A stretch of 64,000 nucleotides of DNA from Jiulongibacter sediminis. Its GTDB lineage: Bacteria; Bacteroidota; Bacteroidia; Cytophagales; Spirosomataceae. The position numbers and the translations under genes are program-made. This document shows positions 51,671 through 60,330 of the stretch, in pieces. The notes under the pieces were generated by a model. It was not told the origin of the DNA. It saw only the letters and a list, made by a program, of their open reading frames with translations, and ran no database searches. The stretch's first letter is position 1, and each line of letters opens with the position of its first letter. The stretch covers positions 248,001 through 312,000 of the forward strand of contig NZ_LGTQ01000006.1 in NCBI RefSeq assembly GCF_001306455.1. Reading direction: 5' to 3'.

Positions 51671-53307
51671 TGGATAGAAGATCGTTTATAAAGAATACTT
51701 CAGTGGGGCTGGGTGCCGTAGGACAGATGAGAGTAGGCCAGATGAACCTGTCTTCTTTTGACTCGCTCTATCAGGTAGATGAGGAGAATGACAATATTCT
51801 GGTGATCGTTCAGTTGTTTGGTGGAAACGACGGTATCAATACCATTATTCCTCACGAGTGGCCTGATTATTATGACCGTTTCAGGCCACGCCTGCACATA
51901 CCTTCTGATGCTTCCATTGGCTTTGCTGATCCAAAGCTGGGTATCGCCATGCACCCGTCCTTAACAAATGGGGTAAATGAGGGCATGCTGGGCATGTACA
52001 AGAACGGAAAACTATCTGTTATTCAGGGGGTTGGATACCAAAACCCTAACCTTTCCCATTTCAGATCTACGGATATCTGGTTCTCGGGAATCGTCCCGTA
52101 TAACGATGGCCAAAAGTTACCGACGGGTTGGTTAGGTAGATATTTTGATCAATACCAAAATAAAGAATTGCCGGAAAGCCCGTATTGTATTCACGTAGGG
52201 GAGAGCCCTTTGCTTTTGTTTCAAGGGGAAAATAAAGAGAGTGCCATTTTGCTGGAAGACCCTGAAGAGCTTTTTGATCAGGGAAAGTCTGTAGAAAGTG
52301 AGAAAATAGAACTTGGAGAGCAAAGTCTTTTCGCTGACGAATTCAATTATATCAATGAAGTTGGTGTCCGCATCAATCACTTCTCAAAATCCATCAAAGA
52401 GGCTTTCGATAGGGGCAGCAACCGTGAAGATTATCAGGCTGATAACCTCTCAAACCAGATGAAGCTGGTAGCCAGGCTTATTGACGGAGGCCTGAAAACC
52501 AAAGTCTATTCGGTAAGTCTCGGAGGTTTTGATACCCATGCAGGCCAAGGTGCACTGGGCGGTGTTCACAGCCAGCTTCTATATCAAATGAGTGCTGCCA
52601 TTTCTTCGTTTCAGTCTGATATTGAGAAACTCGGGCACAGCTCAAAAGTGGTAGGCATTACCGTCTCAGAGTTTGGCCGCAGGCCTTATGAAAATGCCAG
52701 CTCAGGTACTGATCATGGAACTGCCAACGTGATGTTTGCCTTTGGTGATGAAGTAAAGCCTGAGGTTTTTGGAAGCAATGTCGCTTTCCTGCCATTTTTT
52801 GATGCTGAAAATCTGGCTTATCGATATGATTTCAGAAGCATCTATCAGGAAATCATGAGAACCTGGTTTGGTGCCTCCACTTTCCTTTCTGAGACGGTTT
52901 TGGGTGGCAAGTTCGCCCTTATTGACAAAGTTGGTTTTCTTAAAAGTACGCAACCAGACGCCTCTTTACCGGCAGAGCCCGTGGTCCCTGAAATTAATCA
53001 GGATCCCAAATCACCTAACAACCCTTACAGCCCCTACAGCGTAACTGAGCAGGATAAGTTTACGGCTTTCCCAAACCCTACAACTGACGGCAAGTTTGTC
53101 TTGAGCATGATCCTTTACGTAGAGTCTGATGTCGCCATCAGCCAGGTCGACTTTAAGGGTCGCGAAATGGGCGAATTATTGAAAAAGAAGAACTACAGAC
53201 CCGGTTCATACTTCTTACCACTTGAACTAAGAGGTGGTGCTGGGCTGCATATTTTGCATATCAAAGTTGGTCACAGAAACCATTACGTTAAGGTAATGAA
53301 GCTGTAA
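51670..53307 (+). CDS. DUF1501 protein with Tat-like N-terminus and T9SS sorting domain
   Basis: A 545-residue protein. The N-terminus has a twin-Arg-like MDRRSFIKNTS and a weak hydrophobic stretch; the DUF1501 domain covers roughly 35-430 (ILVIVQLFGGNDGINTIIPH near 44-63, a VTVSEFGRRPYEN block near 336-348). The C-terminus (about 455-545) is a T9SS type A domain: FTAFPNPTTDGKFVLSMILY to HYVKVMKL. DUF1501 belongs to the alkaline-phosphatase-like group; the partner DUF1800 gene overlaps its start. The stop lies 3 nt from the stop of the convergent msrA. Confidence 0.88.
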   Translation: MDRRSFIKNTSVGLGAVGQMRVGQMNLSSFDSLYQVDEENDNILVIVQLFGGNDGINTIIPHEWPDYYDRFRPRLHIPSDASIGFADPKLGIAMHPSLTNGVNEGMLGMYKNGKLSVIQGVGYQNPNLSHFRSTDIWFSGIVPYNDGQKLPTGWLGRYFDQYQNKELPESPYCIHVGESPLLLFQGENKESAILLEDPEELFDQGKSVESEKIELGEQSLFADEFNYINEVGVRINHFSKSIKEAFDRGSNREDYQADNLSNQMKLVARLIDGGLKTKVYSVSLGGFDTHAGQGALGGVHSQLLYQMSAAISSFQSDIEKLGHSSKVVGITVSEFGRRPYENASSGTDHGTANVMFAFGDEVKPEVFGSNVAFLPFFDAENLAYRYDFRSIYQEIMRTWFGASTFLSETVLGGKFALIDKVGFLKSTQPDASLPAEPVVPEINQDPKSPNNPYSPYSVTEQDKFTAFPNPTTDGKFVLSMILYVESDVAISQVDFKGREMGELLKKKNYRPGSYFLPLELRGGAGLHILHIKVGHRNHYVKVMKL

Positions 53308-53310
53308 GGC

Positions 53311-53862
53311 TTACTTCAGCTTATCAGCAAAAATCTTCTTGAACTTCTCAACCTTAGGCCTAACCACCATGGTGCAGTAAGGGTTTTGGTCACCTGTTTT
53401 ATTCAAATAATTTTGGTGATAGTCCTCGGCAATATAAAACTCGGTAGCAGGTTCCAGAGTCGTAACAATGGGGTCTTGATAATAACCGGAGGCATCAAGT
53501 TCTTTAATAATACCTTCAGTTATCAGCTTTTGCTTCTGGTCATGATAAAAAACGGCAGAACGATACTGCGTGCCTACATCACCACCCTGACGATTAAGCG
53601 TAGTAGGATCATGGGTTTTGAAAAACACCTCCAGAAGCTCCTCCAAACTGGTTTGCCCGGCATCATAGGTGATCTGAATCACCTCAGCATGACCAGTTTG
53701 TCCCGTACAAACTTCCTTATACGTCGGGTTCTTGGTGTGCCCTCCCATGTACCCACTTTCCACAGTCTTTACACCACGAAGCTGCTGAAAAACAGCCTCT
53801 GTACACCAAAAACAACCACCTGCAAGGGTGGCTACTGAATATTCTTTTCCCTCAGAATTCAT
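53311..53862 (-). CDS. msrA: Peptide-methionine (S)-S-oxide reductase
   Basis: A 183-residue MsrA that repairs oxidised methionine (S-sulfoxide). The active site GGCFWCTEAVF has catalytic Cys17 with Cys20 close by. YMGGHTKNPTYKEVCTGQTG, the HAEVIQITYDAG block (His near 58), and the FFKTHDPTTLNRQGGDVGTQ segment are all present. The C-terminal NPYCTMVVRPK has another Cys that may resolve the disulfide. No signal peptide, so it is cytoplasmic; thioredoxin (15535) would be its reductant. Confidence 0.94.
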   Translation of the reverse strand: MNSEGKEYSVATLAGGCFWCTEAVFQQLRGVKTVESGYMGGHTKNPTYKEVCTGQTGHAEVIQITYDAGQTSLEELLEVFFKTHDPTTLNRQGGDVGTQYRSAVFYHDQKQKLITEGIIKELDASGYYQDPIVTTLEPATEFYIAEDYHQNYLNKTGDQNPYCTMVVRPKVEKFKKIFADKLK

Positions 53863-53981
53863 CTCTTTTTTCCTAAATTGCTTCAGTAAAGAAACACAAA
53901 AGCTGACCCAATTAGTTTAGCTGTCGACGCGATTTCATTCTTTAGAAATAAGATTTCCTTATTATCAAAATACTGTTTAAA

Positions 53982-54047
53982 GTACAATTAATTTTTTGAT
54001 AAAAAGAGTTTTAGAAACGCACCCAAAGGTCAAAAAATTAATTGTAC
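53982..54047. repeat. Long perfect inverted repeat (18-bp arms)
   Basis: Arms 53982-53999 (GTACAATTAATTTTTTGA) and 54030-54047 (TCAAAAAATTAATTGTAC) are exact reverse complements, separated by 30 nt. It is in the 322-nt gap between msrA and the ppk2 gene. No terminator-like U run follows, and no gene is inside. Confidence 0.85.
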
Positions 54048-54073
54048 GAGTTTATTTTGACAATGTTTTTTTG

Positions 54074-54099
54074 ATTACTTTTTTTCGAAAAAAAGTAAT
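54074..54099. repeat. 26-bp perfect palindrome with T7/A7 arms
   Basis: The plus strand reads ATTACTTTTTTTC then GAAAAAAAGTAAT, a perfect 13+13 palindrome with no spacer. It is immediately followed by GCCCGCCTGGCGAAGGC (54100-54116), a short GC-rich element with GCC/GGC self-complementarity that resembles a dispersed Bacteroidota repeat. The rest of the gap holds nothing recognisable. Confidence 0.8.
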
Positions 54100-54184
54100 G
54101 CCCGCCTGGCGAAGGCAAATGTATCAATTGGGGATAATGATTCTTATTACCATTCATTTCCAATAAACACTTAATAATTGATTT

Positions 54185-55069
54185 ATGTCAAAAATAAACG
54201 CCTCAGACTACTCTTTTAACGGAACCGGAGGTTTCGAAATAAAAAACTCCAAAACCTCCGTTCCTTCATTTTACGAAGACAAAAAAGACTTCAAAAAACA
54301 GCTGAAAAGTCTTCAAAAAGACATCGACAAGCTGCAGGAAATGATGTACGCCCATAATAAATGGGGTATCCTGGCGGTTTTTCAGGCCATGGATGCCGCC
54401 GGCAAAGACAGCACCATGCGAGAGGTTTTCAAGCGTGTTCATCCGTTGGGTACCAGCTTTTACTCTTTCAAAAGACCAAGCGAAGAGGAGCTGGACCACG
54501 ATTATCTCTGGCGATGCATGAAACAGCTGCCCGAACGGGGAAAAATCAAAGTCTTTAACCGCTCGTATTACGAGGAAGTGCTGGTGGTGAAAGTGCACGA
54601 AAGTATCTTACATCAAGGACAGCGTATTCCGGCCGAGTTAAGAGGAGATGACGTTTGGGAGAAACGATATCAGGACATCGTGAATTTTGAGAATTACCTT
54701 CAAAACAACGGCATCGTTGTGGTCAAGTTCTTCCTCAATGTCTCTAAAGAAGAGCAGGGGAGAAGACTGATCGACCGTATCAATGAGGCTGACAAAAACT
54801 GGAAGTTTGAGGAAGGAGATATCAAAGAGCGTGGCTATTGGAACGACTATCAGCAAGCTTATGAAGACCTCATCAACGCTACTTCCACCGAGCGAAGCCC
54901 CTGGCATATCATCCCAGCCGACGACAAGAAAAATATGCGGCTCATAGTAGCCCAAACCATCAAAGAAGCTCTGGAAGCCCTTCCCATGAGCTACCCCGAA
55001 GCCGACGAAGCCCGGCAGGTGGAGCTAAAGCGGTTTATTGAGATTATTGAGGGGCAGAATATCTCATAG
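54185..55069 (+). CDS. Polyphosphate kinase 2 family protein
   Basis: A 294-residue PPK2 that transfers phosphate between polyphosphate and nucleotides. The Walker-A-like MDAAGKDST is at 69-77, the Walker-B/lid region is FNRSYYEEVLVVKVH near 120-134, and the lid Arg-rich block EEQGRRLIDRINEADKNWKF follows. The C-terminal SPWHIIPADDKKNMRLIVAQ is conserved. It is of single-domain length; class I (ADP) or III (AMP and ADP) cannot be told with certainty. It lies downstream of the inverted-repeat cluster. Confidence 0.92.
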   Translation: MSKINASDYSFNGTGGFEIKNSKTSVPSFYEDKKDFKKQLKSLQKDIDKLQEMMYAHNKWGILAVFQAMDAAGKDSTMREVFKRVHPLGTSFYSFKRPSEEELDHDYLWRCMKQLPERGKIKVFNRSYYEEVLVVKVHESILHQGQRIPAELRGDDVWEKRYQDIVNFENYLQNNGIVVVKFFLNVSKEEQGRRLIDRINEADKNWKFEEGDIKERGYWNDYQQAYEDLINATSTERSPWHIIPADDKKNMRLIVAQTIKEALEALPMSYPEADEARQVELKRFIEIIEGQNIS

Positions 55070-55081
55070 TGATTATTAAAA

Positions 55082-55189
55082 ATGAGGCTTTACATCTACG
55101 CGTTTCTTCTACTTTCCACTATATCAGGGGTTTTCATCTTCGAGTATGCCGCCCTAAATACTATGGTTAGTTTAAAAATACGAAACTGA
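55082..55189 (+). CDS. Possible 35-residue hydrophobic peptide
   Basis: An ATG-started frame just 12 nt after ppk2: MRLYIYAFLLLSTISGVFIF, then EYAALNTMVSLKIRN. It looks like a one-helix membrane peptide. It is short enough to be chance; no ribosome-binding site is seen. Confidence 0.2.
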   Translation: MRLYIYAFLLLSTISGVFIFEYAALNTMVSLKIRN

Positions 55190-55455
55190 ATTTGTTTCAG
55201 ACTGTATTTCAGTTATTTCTAGAAAGAACCTTTGTAAAACTCTCATTTTGTGTCACGTAATGACTTTTATATGTGGGTTACTTTTTATACGGTTATTAAT
55301 TTTTCGAAATAGGTTTGAACCTAGGTTATAGTAAACTTGGGATCCCAATCATCCATACATTTTCCAAATCGCAATGTAATATTTGCATTGATAATGAAGA
55401 TTATTCATGCAATTTATACATTCACAAAATCTACTCCTCCCAAACATTTTTCCCC

Positions 55456-55504
55456 TAATTTTGTGTTGTATTCAAAGACGCCCGAAGGACGGTGCGTCTT
55501 TTTT
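55456..55504 (+). promoter_or_regulatory. Promoter box followed at once by a terminator-like hairpin, mfd leader
   Basis: TAATTTTG at 55456-55463 fits TAnnTTTG. Ten bases later a hairpin (arms AAAGACGC 55474-55481 and GCGTCTTT 55494-55501, plus two inner C-G pairs) ends in a six-T run. A transcript starting here would meet the hairpin at once, giving a terminator or attenuator ahead of mfd. It could instead terminate ppk2. Confidence 0.5.
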
Positions 55505-55522
55505 GTGTTTGTGTTCAATATT

Positions 55523-55567
55523 GTGGTAGCACGACTAAATTCGTCCGATTACGACTCGTGCCACCAC
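55523..55567 (+). promoter_or_regulatory. Second hairpin in the mfd leader
   Basis: Arms 55523-55534 (GTGGTAGCACGA) and 55556-55567 (TCGTGCCACCAC) pair at 11 of 12 positions (one A-C mismatch), with a small inner TCGT/ACGA stem in the loop. The mfd ATG follows 15 nt later, so the structure would lie right before the ribosome-binding region. Confidence 0.6.
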
Positions 55568-55582
55568 TGAATCATATTTTAA

Positions 55583-58500
55583 ATGACATCTGAAGAATTT
55601 CTGAAGCTTTTCTCAGAAGATAGTTTTATTAAAAACATTGAGGAACTGGTCAAAAACCATGATAAAAGCCAAATTGAAGGCCTTCATGGCAGCCTTGGAG
55701 CTGTTTTAGCCGCTGCTTCCTATAAAAATCAGCCTTTCTCCGGCCTTTTTATACTTGGTGAAAAAGAGGATGCCGCCTACTTCTTTAATGACCTTAAAAA
55801 TTTGCTGGGAGAGGAGGCTGTGCACTACTTCCCGGCTTCCTATAAACGCCTTTTTGAATATCAGGAGATCGAAAACGCCAATGTTTTGATGAGGGCTGAG
55901 CTCATCAACAAGCTCAATCAGGGTCTGGAAAATCCGCTGATCGTTACCTATTCCGAGGCTTTGGCTGAAAAAGTGATCAATAAACAGTCCCTAGTGGCCA
56001 ATACCCTGAAACTAAGAACTGGCGAAAACCTCGATCTCAATTTCGTGACTGAATTACTGAATTCTTATGATTTTGAACGCACCGATTTCGTGTATGAGCC
56101 GGGTCAATATGCCATTCGCGGGGGTATCGTCGATATTTTCTCTTATGCTTCTGATCAGCCTGCCCGTCTCGAGCTTTGGGGAGAGGAGATTGACACCATT
56201 CGCTTTTTTGACCCGGAAACTCAGCTTTCCATCAAACAAGTTGAAGAAATCACGATCATTCCGGATGTAGAACACAAACTCAAAAACGAGAAAAGAGAAC
56301 CATTTTTCAGCTTTTTGCCGGAGCAAACACAGGTTTGGGTCAGAGACCTCAATTTCACCCTGGAAAGAACAGCTGAAAACTTTGAGAAGGTAAGCCAGTC
56401 GGTTAAAAATATAGTTGAAAAAAGTGGGGATATTCAAGTTGTTTTTGACCCTGATGAAAGCTTTTTGACCCATAAGAATATTCTCAAAACCGTTCAGGAG
56501 TATAAACTGGTGGAGTTTGGCCGCCGGTTTTACTTCAACCACGTTGAGCGAATCAACTACGTTTCTAAATCACAACCGTCTTTCAATAAAGAGTTTAACC
56601 TTTTAATTGAGGACCTCAACGAAAGACAGACTGCGGGCTACAGCACCATCATATGCTCTGATCAGCGAAAGCAATTAACCCGTCTAAAGCGGATTTTCGA
56701 GGAAATTGACCCTGAAAACAAATTCATTGCCGGTCATTTCTCACTTTCGGAAGGCTTTATTGACCAGCAAACCAAAATTGTTTGTTATACCGATCACCAG
56801 ATTTTTGAGCGGTACCACCGCTATCATGTCAAAGAAAAATTCAGCAAATCCAAGGCTTTGACCATCAAGGAGTTGAAATCGCTGAAAGCAGGAGACTATG
56901 TGACGCACGTGGATTACGGAATTGGCCGCTTTGCAGGTATGGAGTCTGTTGATGTCAATGGACGGAAACAAGAAGCCATCCGATTGGTCTATAAAGACAA
57001 TGACCTGCTGTATATCAATATTCACTCGCTGCATAAAATTGCCAAATACTCCGGTAAAGAAGGTACGCCACCTACGATGAGTAAACTGGGTAGCCCCGAG
57101 TGGGAGACCAAGAAAAAGCGGGTGAAAAAACAGGTAAAAGACATTGCTCACGAGCTGATTGCCCTATACGCGAAACGCCGGGAATCTCATGGAATGGCCT
57201 ATAGCCCTGATGGATATATGCAGATTGAGTTAGAATCTTCGTTTTTATACGAAGATACGCCCGACCAAGCCAAGGCTACTCAGGATGTGAAAGATGACAT
57301 GGAAAAGCCCTATCCGATGGATCGACTGGTCTGCGGAGATGTAGGTTTTGGAAAAACGGAAGTGGCTATACGTGCTGCGTTTAAGGCGGCAGCAGATGGC
57401 AAACAGGTGGCTGTTTTGGTGCCTACCACCATTCTGGCCATGCAGCATCACAAAACCTTCAGCGAACGTCTGGAGAAAATGCCCGTGACGGTCGATTACC
57501 TCAATCGTTTCAAAAAGGCAGCAGACAATACCAGGACTCTGAAGGCTTTGAAAGAAGGGAAGGTAGATATCGTAATCGGTACGCATAAATTGCTCAGCAA
57601 AAAGATTGAATTCAAGGACTTGGGCCTTTTGATTATTGATGAGGAGCAGAAATTTGGGGTAAAAGCAAAAGACCGGATTAAAGAGCTTCGCCATAATGTA
57701 GATGTACTAACACTCACGGCCACACCAATCCCAAGAACGCTGCATTTTTCATTGATGGGTGCTCGTGATCTTTCGGTGATTGCCACACCACCACCAAACC
57801 GTCAACCCGTAACTACTGAGGTGAAAGTATGGCAGGAAGAAACCATTCGCGATGCCATTTCAAATGAGTTACGAAGAGGAGGACAGGTGTTTTTTGTGCA
57901 CAATCGCATAAATGACATCGAATCCATCGCCAATATTATTCTACGTCTGGTGCCAGATGCTAAAATCGGCGTAGCTCATGGGCAGATGGAGGGTGATAAG
58001 CTCGAGAAAATCATGATGGCGTTTATAGATGGTGATATTGACATTCTTATGTCAACCAACATCATCGAATCCGGGCTTGATATTCCAAATGCCAACACCA
58101 TTATCATCAATCAGGCTCATATGTTTGGGATGTCTGACCTTCACCAGATGCGGGGTAGGGTAGGGCGATCTAACAAAAAGGCCTATTGTTACTTGCTGAC
58201 TCCGCCGCTTTCTAGCCTCACCCGTGATGCACGCAAAAGAATGCAGACATTGGAGGAGTTCTCAGATCTGGGTGACGGCTTCAAAGTTGCCATGAGAGAC
58301 CTCGATATCAGAGGAGCCGGTAACCTGCTGGGTTCTGAACAAAGTGGCTTTGTAAATGATCTGGGCTATGAGCTATACCACAAAATTCTCGACGACGCCG
58401 TCAAAGAGTTGAAAGAGAAGGAGTTCAAATCACTCTTTGAGAAAGAACTCGCTGCTGAAGAATTCACTGTTGATGATTGTCAGGTCGAAACCGATCAGGA

Positions 58501-58927
58501 GATCCTGATTCCTGAAGATTATATCAGCAACATTTCTGAGCGACTCTCTGTTTATAACTCCATTGATGCCTTAAAAGACCAGGATGAGTTACAGTCTTTC
58601 CGTGATTCTTTGATTGACCGTTTCGGTAAATTGCCTCAGGCGGTTGAAGATTTGTTTGAAATCGTGAAAGTACGCTGGAAAGCTCAAAAGCTTGGTTTTG
58701 AAAAACTAACGTGGAAAAATAATATCCTGAAAGCCTATTTCGTTTCATCAAAGCATGTCGAATATTATCAGGCGGATAAATTTGGCAGAATTCTTGATTA
58801 TGTAAAATTGAACCCGAGAAAGTGTTCTCTGAAACAAATCAAAGAAAAGCTCATGCTGAAGGTGAATCATGCTGATTCCATTGACAGAATTGAGTCTGTT
58901 TTTGATGATATAATGAAGCATATCTAG
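55583..58927 (+). CDS. mfd: Transcription-repair coupling factor Mfd
   Basis: A 1114-residue superfamily 2 translocase that removes stalled RNA polymerase at lesions and recruits UvrA. In order: UvrB-homology region (1-350), RNA-polymerase-interacting domain with YVTHVDYGIGRFAG (about 445-460), Walker A GDVGFGKTE near residue 590, the DEEQ motif (LLIIDEEQKFGVKAKDRIKE), a TATPIPRTLHFSLMGARDLS block, helicase motif VI-like MRGRVGRSNKKAYCY, and the C-terminal TRCF domain from about 940. The length is slightly short for Mfd but complete. It sits behind the leader hairpins at 55474-55567. Confidence 0.96.
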   Translation: MTSEEFLKLFSEDSFIKNIEELVKNHDKSQIEGLHGSLGAVLAAASYKNQPFSGLFILGEKEDAAYFFNDLKNLLGEEAVHYFPASYKRLFEYQEIENANVLMRAELINKLNQGLENPLIVTYSEALAEKVINKQSLVANTLKLRTGENLDLNFVTELLNSYDFERTDFVYEPGQYAIRGGIVDIFSYASDQPARLELWGEEIDTIRFFDPETQLSIKQVEEITIIPDVEHKLKNEKREPFFSFLPEQTQVWVRDLNFTLERTAENFEKVSQSVKNIVEKSGDIQVVFDPDESFLTHKNILKTVQEYKLVEFGRRFYFNHVERINYVSKSQPSFNKEFNLLIEDLNERQTAGYSTIICSDQRKQLTRLKRIFEEIDPENKFIAGHFSLSEGFIDQQTKIVCYTDHQIFERYHRYHVKEKFSKSKALTIKELKSLKAGDYVTHVDYGIGRFAGMESVDVNGRKQEAIRLVYKDNDLLYINIHSLHKIAKYSGKEGTPPTMSKLGSPEWETKKKRVKKQVKDIAHELIALYAKRRESHGMAYSPDGYMQIELESSFLYEDTPDQAKATQDVKDDMEKPYPMDRLVCGDVGFGKTEVAIRAAFKAAADGKQVAVLVPTTILAMQHHKTFSERLEKMPVTVDYLNRFKKAADNTRTLKALKEGKVDIVIGTHKLLSKKIEFKDLGLLIIDEEQKFGVKAKDRIKELRHNVDVLTLTATPIPRTLHFSLMGARDLSVIATPPPNRQPVTTEVKVWQEETIRDAISNELRRGGQVFFVHNRINDIESIANIILRLVPDAKIGVAHGQMEGDKLEKIMMAFIDGDIDILMSTNIIESGLDIPNANTIIINQAHMFGMSDLHQMRGRVGRSNKKAYCYLLTPPLSSLTRDARKRMQTLEEFSDLGDGFKVAMRDLDIRGAGNLLGSEQSGFVNDLGYELYHKILDDAVKELKEKEFKSLFEKELAAEEFTVDDCQVETDQEILIPEDYISNISERLSVYNSIDALKDQDELQSFRDSLIDRFGKLPQAVEDLFEIVKVRWKAQKLGFEKLTWKNNILKAYFVSSKHVEYYQADKFGRILDYVKLNPRKCSLKQIKEKLMLKVNHADSIDRIESVFDDIMKHI

Positions 58928-58948
58928 AAGAAACCATAGAAAGAGGCC

Positions 58949-58978
58949 TTTGGGGTCAAAAAACAAGTATTACATTTG
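58949..58978 (+). promoter_or_regulatory. Promoter of the gldJ-like gene
   Basis: TTTG (58949-58952), an 18-nt spacer, and TACATTTG (58971-58978) fit the Bacteroidota consensus TTTG-N19-TAnnTTTG well. The leader is about 35 nt to the ATG at 59018. The best promoter match seen in the window. Confidence 0.65.
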
Positions 58979-59017
58979 CGAAAGTTGCTTTCGTAATAAA
59001 CTAATAATAAGAAAAAC

Positions 59018-60277
59018 ATGAAGAAACTATTTGTCGGAGTTTCGCTTTTAGCTACGTCGCTTTTCGTCTTCACAGGATGTAAGGAACAAAAACGCACCAG
59101 CTTAAAACCAGGCAAAACCAACGGTGCTACCGGGATTGCCTATGGTGATAAGAAGAGTGATGAAGGATATAAAGTTTCTGATTTTGAAGGGCAGCCTACC
59201 GGACCAAACCTGGTTTTTATTGAAGGCGGTCGTTTCACAATGGGAACCGTTGAAGAAGATATTACTTACAAAAGAGATAACCTGGAGAGAACTGTAACTG
59301 TTGCTTCTTTCTATATGGATGAAACAGAAATCTCAAACATGGATTACCTGTTTTATCTCTACAATATACAGCAGGATTCTACTCGTGAATTTTATGAATC
59401 AGCATTACCAGACACCACTGTTTGGGCCAGTTCTATGTCATTCAACGACCAATATGTAGATTACTATTTGCGTTATCCTGGTTTTAGAATGTATCCGGTG
59501 GTAGGGGTTTCCTGGATTCAGGCCAATGACTATTCAAATTGGAGAACCAAAGCCGTTAACAACAGACTGGCTGAAGAAAATTCCGGTGGTAAAAAAGGCG
59601 GAGGACTATCTTTCGGAAAGAAAAAGAAAAACCAAGGTGCTGAAGGCTTAGCAGCAGAGACACCGGTTGAGGGTTCAAGACCTGCCATTGAAACCGGGTA
59701 TGTTTTACCGAGTTACCGTCTGCCTACTGAAGCGGAATGGGAGTACGCCGCTAAAGCGATGATTGGTACACAATATATTGATGAAAACCAGTCTAATCAG
59801 CGTATTTATCCATGGGATGGCTCTTCAATGCGTAAAGACCGTGGCAAAAACAAAGGTATGATGATGGCCAACTTTAAGCGTGGTCGTGGTGACTATGCGG
59901 GTATTGCCGGTAAGTTGAATGATGAAAACATTATCACTGCTGAAGTTTACTCTTTCGCTCCTAATGATTTCGGTTTATACAACATGGCTGGTAACGTAAA
60001 CGAATGGGTTTATGACCTTTACCGTCCAAACTCTTATCAGGATTTCAACGATTTGAACCCGATCAGAAGGAATGATTATCAGGATGATGAGAAGCTTTAC
60101 GACAAAGAAAACTTCAACTCATTGATCGATAACCAACAAAGAGTTTATAAAGGCGGATCTTGGAACGACGTAGCCTACTGGCTATCACCGGGTACCAGAA
60201 GATACCTTGATCAGGATTCATCCACAGCGACTATCGGCTTCAGATGTGCCATGATTTCAGTTGGTACTCCACAGTAA
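59018..60277 (+). CDS. gldJ: Gliding-motility lipoprotein of the GldJ/GldK (SUMF1-like) family
   Basis: A 419-residue lipoprotein (Cys at 21 in LFVFTGC) with a formylglycine-generating-enzyme-like (SUMF1) fold: LVFIEGGRFTMGTVEEDITY around 65-84, FYMDETEISNMDYLFYL, GVSWIQANDYSNWR, LPSYRLPTEAEWEYAAKA, and the end block NMAGNVNEWVYDLYRPNSY then RVYKGGSWNDVAYWL. A Gly/Lys-rich insert is at about 185-215. GldJ and GldK are outer-membrane lipoproteins needed for gliding and type IX secretion. No gldL, gldM or gldN follows, so GldJ is the better guess; GldK cannot be excluded. Confidence 0.85.
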   Translation: MKKLFVGVSLLATSLFVFTGCKEQKRTSLKPGKTNGATGIAYGDKKSDEGYKVSDFEGQPTGPNLVFIEGGRFTMGTVEEDITYKRDNLERTVTVASFYMDETEISNMDYLFYLYNIQQDSTREFYESALPDTTVWASSMSFNDQYVDYYLRYPGFRMYPVVGVSWIQANDYSNWRTKAVNNRLAEENSGGKKGGGLSFGKKKKNQGAEGLAAETPVEGSRPAIETGYVLPSYRLPTEAEWEYAAKAMIGTQYIDENQSNQRIYPWDGSSMRKDRGKNKGMMMANFKRGRGDYAGIAGKLNDENIITAEVYSFAPNDFGLYNMAGNVNEWVYDLYRPNSYQDFNDLNPIRRNDYQDDEKLYDKENFNSLIDNQQRVYKGGSWNDVAYWLSPGTRRYLDQDSSTATIGFRCAMISVGTPQ

Positions 60278-60297
60278 TAGTTTAAAATATTTGATGG

Positions 60298-60327
60298 AAA
60301 AGCCTCTGAGAAATCAGGGGCTTTTTT
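60298..60327 (+). terminator. Rho-independent terminator after the gldJ-like gene
   Basis: A 12-bp stem (arms 60298-60309 and 60314-60325, one T-G pair) with a GAAA loop, then a T run. It also lies at the 3' end of the convergent comF gene. Confidence 0.9.
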
Positions 60328-60330
60328 CGT

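Noticed and set aside
55337-55570. 77-residue open frame ahead of mfd
   Set aside because: It spans the two leader hairpins and has no protein-like pattern; the RNA-structure reading fits better.
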